Assembly (NCBI RefSeq): GCF_900091725.1
Contig: NZ_FMBW01000074.1
Location: 124,001-188,000 of the forward strand
Source: Streptomyces sp. DvalAA-43
Lineage (GTDB): Bacteria; Actinomycetota; Actinomycetes; Streptomycetales; Streptomycetaceae
Direction of reading: 5' to 3'
DNA length: 64,000 nucleotides
In this document: in pieces, positions 61,268 to 64,000 of the stretch
How positions within the stretch are numbered: position 1 is the stretch's first letter
How the letters are laid out: each line of letters opens with the position of its first letter
Notes under the pieces: model-generated
What the model saw: only the letters and a program-made list of their open reading frames with translations
Database searches by the model: none
Told to the model about the DNA's origin: nothing
Position numbers and translations under genes: made by a program

Positions 61268-62142
61268 GTGCCGCAGTCGATCTCACCGGGAGCGCCGAAG
61301 CCTCCGGCTACCGGGCCCGGCGCACCCTGCCGCTGCGCGTGGAGGCGGTGCGCCAGCTGCGCAGACGCCGCACCCTGCTCATGGGCGGGGTGCTGGGCGT
61401 GCTGCCGTTCGTCCTGATCGCCGCCTTCGCGATCGGCGGCACCCCGGGTTCGCGGGGCGGTGGCAGCGACCGGATCACGCTGATGGACACGGCGACCGCG
61501 TCCGCCGCGAATTTCGCCGCGACCTGCCTGTTCGTCTCCGCCGGGTTCCTGCTGGTGGTCCCGGTCGCGCTGTTCTGCGGGGACACCGTCGCCTCCGAGG
61601 CGAGCTGGTCGTCGCTGCGCTATCTGCTGGCGGCGCCCGTGCCACGGGCCAGGCTGCTGTGGAGCAAGCTCGTCGTGGCGCTCGGCTTCAGCCTGGCCGC
61701 GATGGTCCTGCTGCCCCTGGTCGCGCTGGGCGCGGGAGCCGTCGCGTACGGCTGGGGGCCGCTCGAACTGCCCACCGGGGGAGCGCTCGCCGCCTCGGTG
61801 GCCGTGCCCCGCCTCGCGCTCGTCGTCGCGTTCGTCTTCGTGTCCCAGCTCGTCACCGCCGGGCTGGCGTTCTGGCTCTCCACGAAGACCGACGCCCCGC
61901 TGGGCGCGGTCGGCGGCGCGGTCGGACTGACCATCGTCGGCAATGTGCTGGACGCCGTCACCGCGCTCGGCTCCTGGCGCGAATTCCTGCCCGCGCACTG
62001 GCAGTTCGCCTGGGCGGACGCGCTTCAGCCCGGCATCGAGTGGGGTGGCATGGCCAAGGGGGCGGCGATCTCGGTGAGCTATGCGCTGATCCTGTTCGCC
62101 TTCGCCTTCCGGGGGTTCAGTCGTAAGGACATCGTGTCCTGA
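61264..62142 (+). CDS. ABC-2 type permease partner of the hydrolase-ABC fusion
   Basis: A 292-residue integral membrane protein with six hydrophobic segments (for example LLMGGVLGVLPFVLIAAFAIG, FVSAGFLLVVPVALFCGD, LALVVAFVFVSQLVTAGLAF). ABC2-type features are SLRYLLAAPVPRARLLWSKLV after the second helix. It overlaps the fusion gene by ATGA. The order ATPase-permease with an extracellular hydrolase on the ATPase chain suggests export coupled to processing of the exported substrate (inference). Confidence 0.9.
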   Translation: MSAAVDLTGSAEASGYRARRTLPLRVEAVRQLRRRRTLLMGGVLGVLPFVLIAAFAIGGTPGSRGGGSDRITLMDTATASAANFAATCLFVSAGFLLVVPVALFCGDTVASEASWSSLRYLLAAPVPRARLLWSKLVVALGFSLAAMVLLPLVALGAGAVAYGWGPLELPTGGALAASVAVPRLALVVAFVFVSQLVTAGLAFWLSTKTDAPLGAVGGAVGLTIVGNVLDAVTALGSWREFLPAHWQFAWADALQPGIEWGGMAKGAAISVSYALILFAFAFRGFSRKDIVS

Positions 62143-62274
62143 GCTTGACGTTCCGCCGGATTCCCCGCCCCCGTTGCCGCATCGAGACCATTCCGCAACG
62201 ACTTCGTCCGCTCCCCGGCGCCGCCGCGCACGTCACATTCACAAGTGCTGACACGACGACACCGGGGGCTGACG

Positions 62275-63873
62275 ATGGAACGCCGGACAGGCAAGTACAC
62301 GAAGAAGTACGTGCGGACGTGGCAGGGGGCACTCGGGGTGCTGCTGGCGGGCGGGGTACTGCTCACCGGCTGCTCCGGGACGTCCACCGGCAACAAGTCG
62401 ACCGCCGACCGCCGGGGCGGAGCGCTTCCCGCACCCGGCCCCGCCGCCCCGGGCGGTGCCGCCGACCGCGACGGCGCGGAGAAGCCGGACGGGCTGCGGG
62501 AGTCCGCGCCGCCCGACTACCTCTCCACCTTCGCCCTGGACGTCGACACCGCCTCGTACGGCTACGCCCGCCGCACCCTCGCCGACGGCGGCCTGCCGGA
62601 GCCGTCCACCGTGCGGCCCGAGGAGTTCGTCAACAGCTTCCGCCAGGGCTACCGGCGCCCGGACGGCAACGGTTTCACCGTGAACGTCGACGGGGCCCGC
62701 GCCGGGGACAAGGGCGACGACTGGTCGCTGGTGCGGGTGGGGCTGGCCACCCGGGCCGCCCCCGCCCGTGACGAACGCCCGCCCGCCGCGCTCACCTTCG
62801 TCGTCGACATCTCCGGCTCGATGGCCGAGGAGGGCCGCCTCGACCTGGTGAAGAAGTCCCTGGACCTCCTCACCGACGAACTCCGCGACGACGACTCGGT
62901 CTCCCTGGTCACCTTCAGCGACGAGGCGGAGACCCTGCTGCCGATGACCCGGCTGCGCGACCACCGCGGCCGGATCCGCGACCGGGTCGACGCCATGGAA
63001 CCCACCGACTCCACCAACGTCGAAGCCGGCGTCCGCCGAGGGTACGAGGAGGCGGTCGACGGCCACGTCGAGGGCGCCAACAACCGGGTCGTGCTGCTCT
63101 CCGACGCCCTCGCCAACACCGGCGAGACCGACGCCGACGCCATCCTGGAGCGCATCGGCTCCGCCCGCCGCGACCACGGCATCACCCTCTTCGGGGTCGG
63201 CGTCGGCAGCGACTACGGCGACGCGCTGATGGAACGGCTCACCGACAAGGGCGACGGCCACACCACGTACATCGCCGACGAGGAGCAGGCCCGCAAGGTC
63301 TTCGTCGACCAGCTGCCCGCCCACCTCGAACTGACGGCGCGCGACGCCAAGGCCCAGGTCGCCTTCGACCGGAAGACCGTCGAACAGTTCAGGCTTGTCG
63401 GGTACGAGGACCGCAAGGTCGCCGACGAGGACTTCCGCGACGACCGCGTGGACGGCGGCGAGGTCGGCCCCGGCCACACGGTGACCGCGCTCTACGCCGT
63501 ACGCCTGCGGCCGGGTGCCTCGGGCCACGTGGCGACCGCCACCGTGCGCTGGCTGGACCCCCGGACCAGGGCCCCGCACGAGCAGCGGGGCACCGTCGGG
63601 ACCGGCGCGATCGACGGCCCGCTGTGGGACGGTGGCAGCAAGCGCCTCCAAGTGACCGCCGTCGCCGCCTACTTCGCCGAGGCGCTGCGCGGCGAACGGC
63701 TGCCGGACGCGCCCGGACTCGGTGAACTCGCCTCGCGGGCCCGGAAACTGGCGTCCGCGACCGAGGACGACTCGGTGCGGAAGCTGGCGGCCATGATCGG
63801 ACAGGCCGAGCGGCTCAAGGGCGGCTCGGGAGACGGCGGTTCCGGGGAAGCGCCGGAGGGCGAACTGGACTGA
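62275..63873 (+). CDS. VWA-domain lipoprotein (YfbK-like)
   Basis: A 532-residue lipoprotein. The signal ends in the lipobox LLTGC with Cys33. An N-terminal YfbK-type segment (PDYLSTFALDVDTASYGYARRTL) precedes a von Willebrand A domain with the MIDAS motif DISGSMAEE near residue 178 and LLSDALANTG. A C-terminal DUF3520-like region (GHTVTALYAVRLRPG, then VTAVAAYFAEALRG) follows. The ATG at 62275 has GGGGG upstream. It is in the same orientation 132 bases after the permease. A divalent-metal-dependent protein-binding role at the cell surface is likely; its link to the transporter is unproven. Confidence 0.9.
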   Translation: MERRTGKYTKKYVRTWQGALGVLLAGGVLLTGCSGTSTGNKSTADRRGGALPAPGPAAPGGAADRDGAEKPDGLRESAPPDYLSTFALDVDTASYGYARRTLADGGLPEPSTVRPEEFVNSFRQGYRRPDGNGFTVNVDGARAGDKGDDWSLVRVGLATRAAPARDERPPAALTFVVDISGSMAEEGRLDLVKKSLDLLTDELRDDDSVSLVTFSDEAETLLPMTRLRDHRGRIRDRVDAMEPTDSTNVEAGVRRGYEEAVDGHVEGANNRVVLLSDALANTGETDADAILERIGSARRDHGITLFGVGVGSDYGDALMERLTDKGDGHTTYIADEEQARKVFVDQLPAHLELTARDAKAQVAFDRKTVEQFRLVGYEDRKVADEDFRDDRVDGGEVGPGHTVTALYAVRLRPGASGHVATATVRWLDPRTRAPHEQRGTVGTGAIDGPLWDGGSKRLQVTAVAAYFAEALRGERLPDAPGLGELASRARKLASATEDDSVRKLAAMIGQAERLKGGSGDGGSGEAPEGELD

Positions 63874-63952
63874 CCGGGGGAGCGGGGCAGGGAGGGCCGG
63901 ACGGTCCACGGCTTCCTGCGGAAGTCGGATGTGCCGCCCGTCCGCCGAGGAC

Positions 63953-64000
63953 ATGATGGCCACCATGTCCTCCTCCCTGTTCCTGGCGCTCGCCGTGCTC
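63953..64000 (+). CDS. Start of a further gene running off the right edge
   Basis: In-frame ATGs at 63953, 63956 and 63965 open a frame to the window edge (SSSLFLALAVL), with GAGG just upstream. The hydrophobic N-terminus suggests a signal peptide or membrane segment. Too short to identify. Confidence 0.4.
   Translation, partial: MMATMSSSLFLALAVL

Overview
This window is high-G+C actinobacterial DNA, almost certainly a Streptomyces chromosome. The reasons are strong third-position G/C bias, frequent GTG/TTG starts, ATGA/GTGA gene overlaps, and a gene complement typical of the genus: SARP and LAL regulators, XRE-DUF5753/DUF397 pairs, a 429-aa citrate synthase, an iol operon and a type I R-M locus. 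All functions are read from translated sequence by motif and family recognition; no database search was run.

Layout. (1) 1-8259, minus strand: a class II lanthipeptide locus. Order in transcription is a LanM synthetase, a 62-aa putative precursor with one Cys, a 972-aa LAL (LuxR-type ATPase) regulator and a SARP/NB-ARC regulator that runs off the left edge. (2) 8464-12796: a LacI-type repressor diverging from a three-gene sugar-catabolic operon (Gfo/Idh/MocA oxidoreductase, DUF993 protein, TIM-barrel isomerase), with a LacI-type palindrome between them. (3) 13097-24678: a defence-type island holding hsdR-hsdS-hsdM, an AAA ATPase plus HNH nuclease pair resembling Septu (PtuA/PtuB), an XRE/DUF397 pair with two companion small genes, and a HEPN RNase-like protein whose ribosome-binding site lies in a long hairpin. 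(4) 24713-34556: ordinary chromosome with an HxlR regulator and divergent NAD(P)-binding protein, recD2, citA, a copper-export pair (copZ-copA) with a CsoR-type operator, a PrsW-type membrane protease and a small secreted peptidoglycan-binding protein. (5) 34682-41970: a myo-inositol catabolic cluster (IolE-like protein diverging from iolC, an aldolase-like gene, iolB, iolD and mmsA), ending in a 17-bp perfect terminator stem.

(6) 43677-52245: a DUF4291 gene is split in two. Its first 51 codons are at 43677-43829, and its remaining part, now frameshifted, is at 51763-52245. The 7.9 kb between them is an inserted, decayed element. It carries a FxLD-type methyltransferase and the C-terminal stub of a radical SAM/SPASM enzyme, then phage genes (HNH, primase-polymerase, terminase small subunit, truncated terminase large subunit), two membrane proteins on the opposite strand and a small secreted protein. 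No integrase is visible. A frameshifted IS1380-type transposase relic follows.

(7) 52967-58099, minus strand: a 1545-residue secreted polymorphic-toxin-like protein (ricin-type lectin, very long Ala-rich coiled coil, C-terminal HxE/PCxxC deaminase-like domain) with a small putative immunity gene behind a strong hairpin. (8) 58610-64000: a single polypeptide joining an extracellular alpha/beta-hydrolase to a cytoplasmic ABC ATPase, its ABC-2 permease, a VWA-domain lipoprotein and the start of a further gene.

The most interesting material is the single-Cys lanthipeptide locus, the defence island with its hairpin-gated HEPN gene, the split DUF4291 gene with its RiPP/phage insertion, the deaminase toxin module and the hydrolase-ABC fusion.
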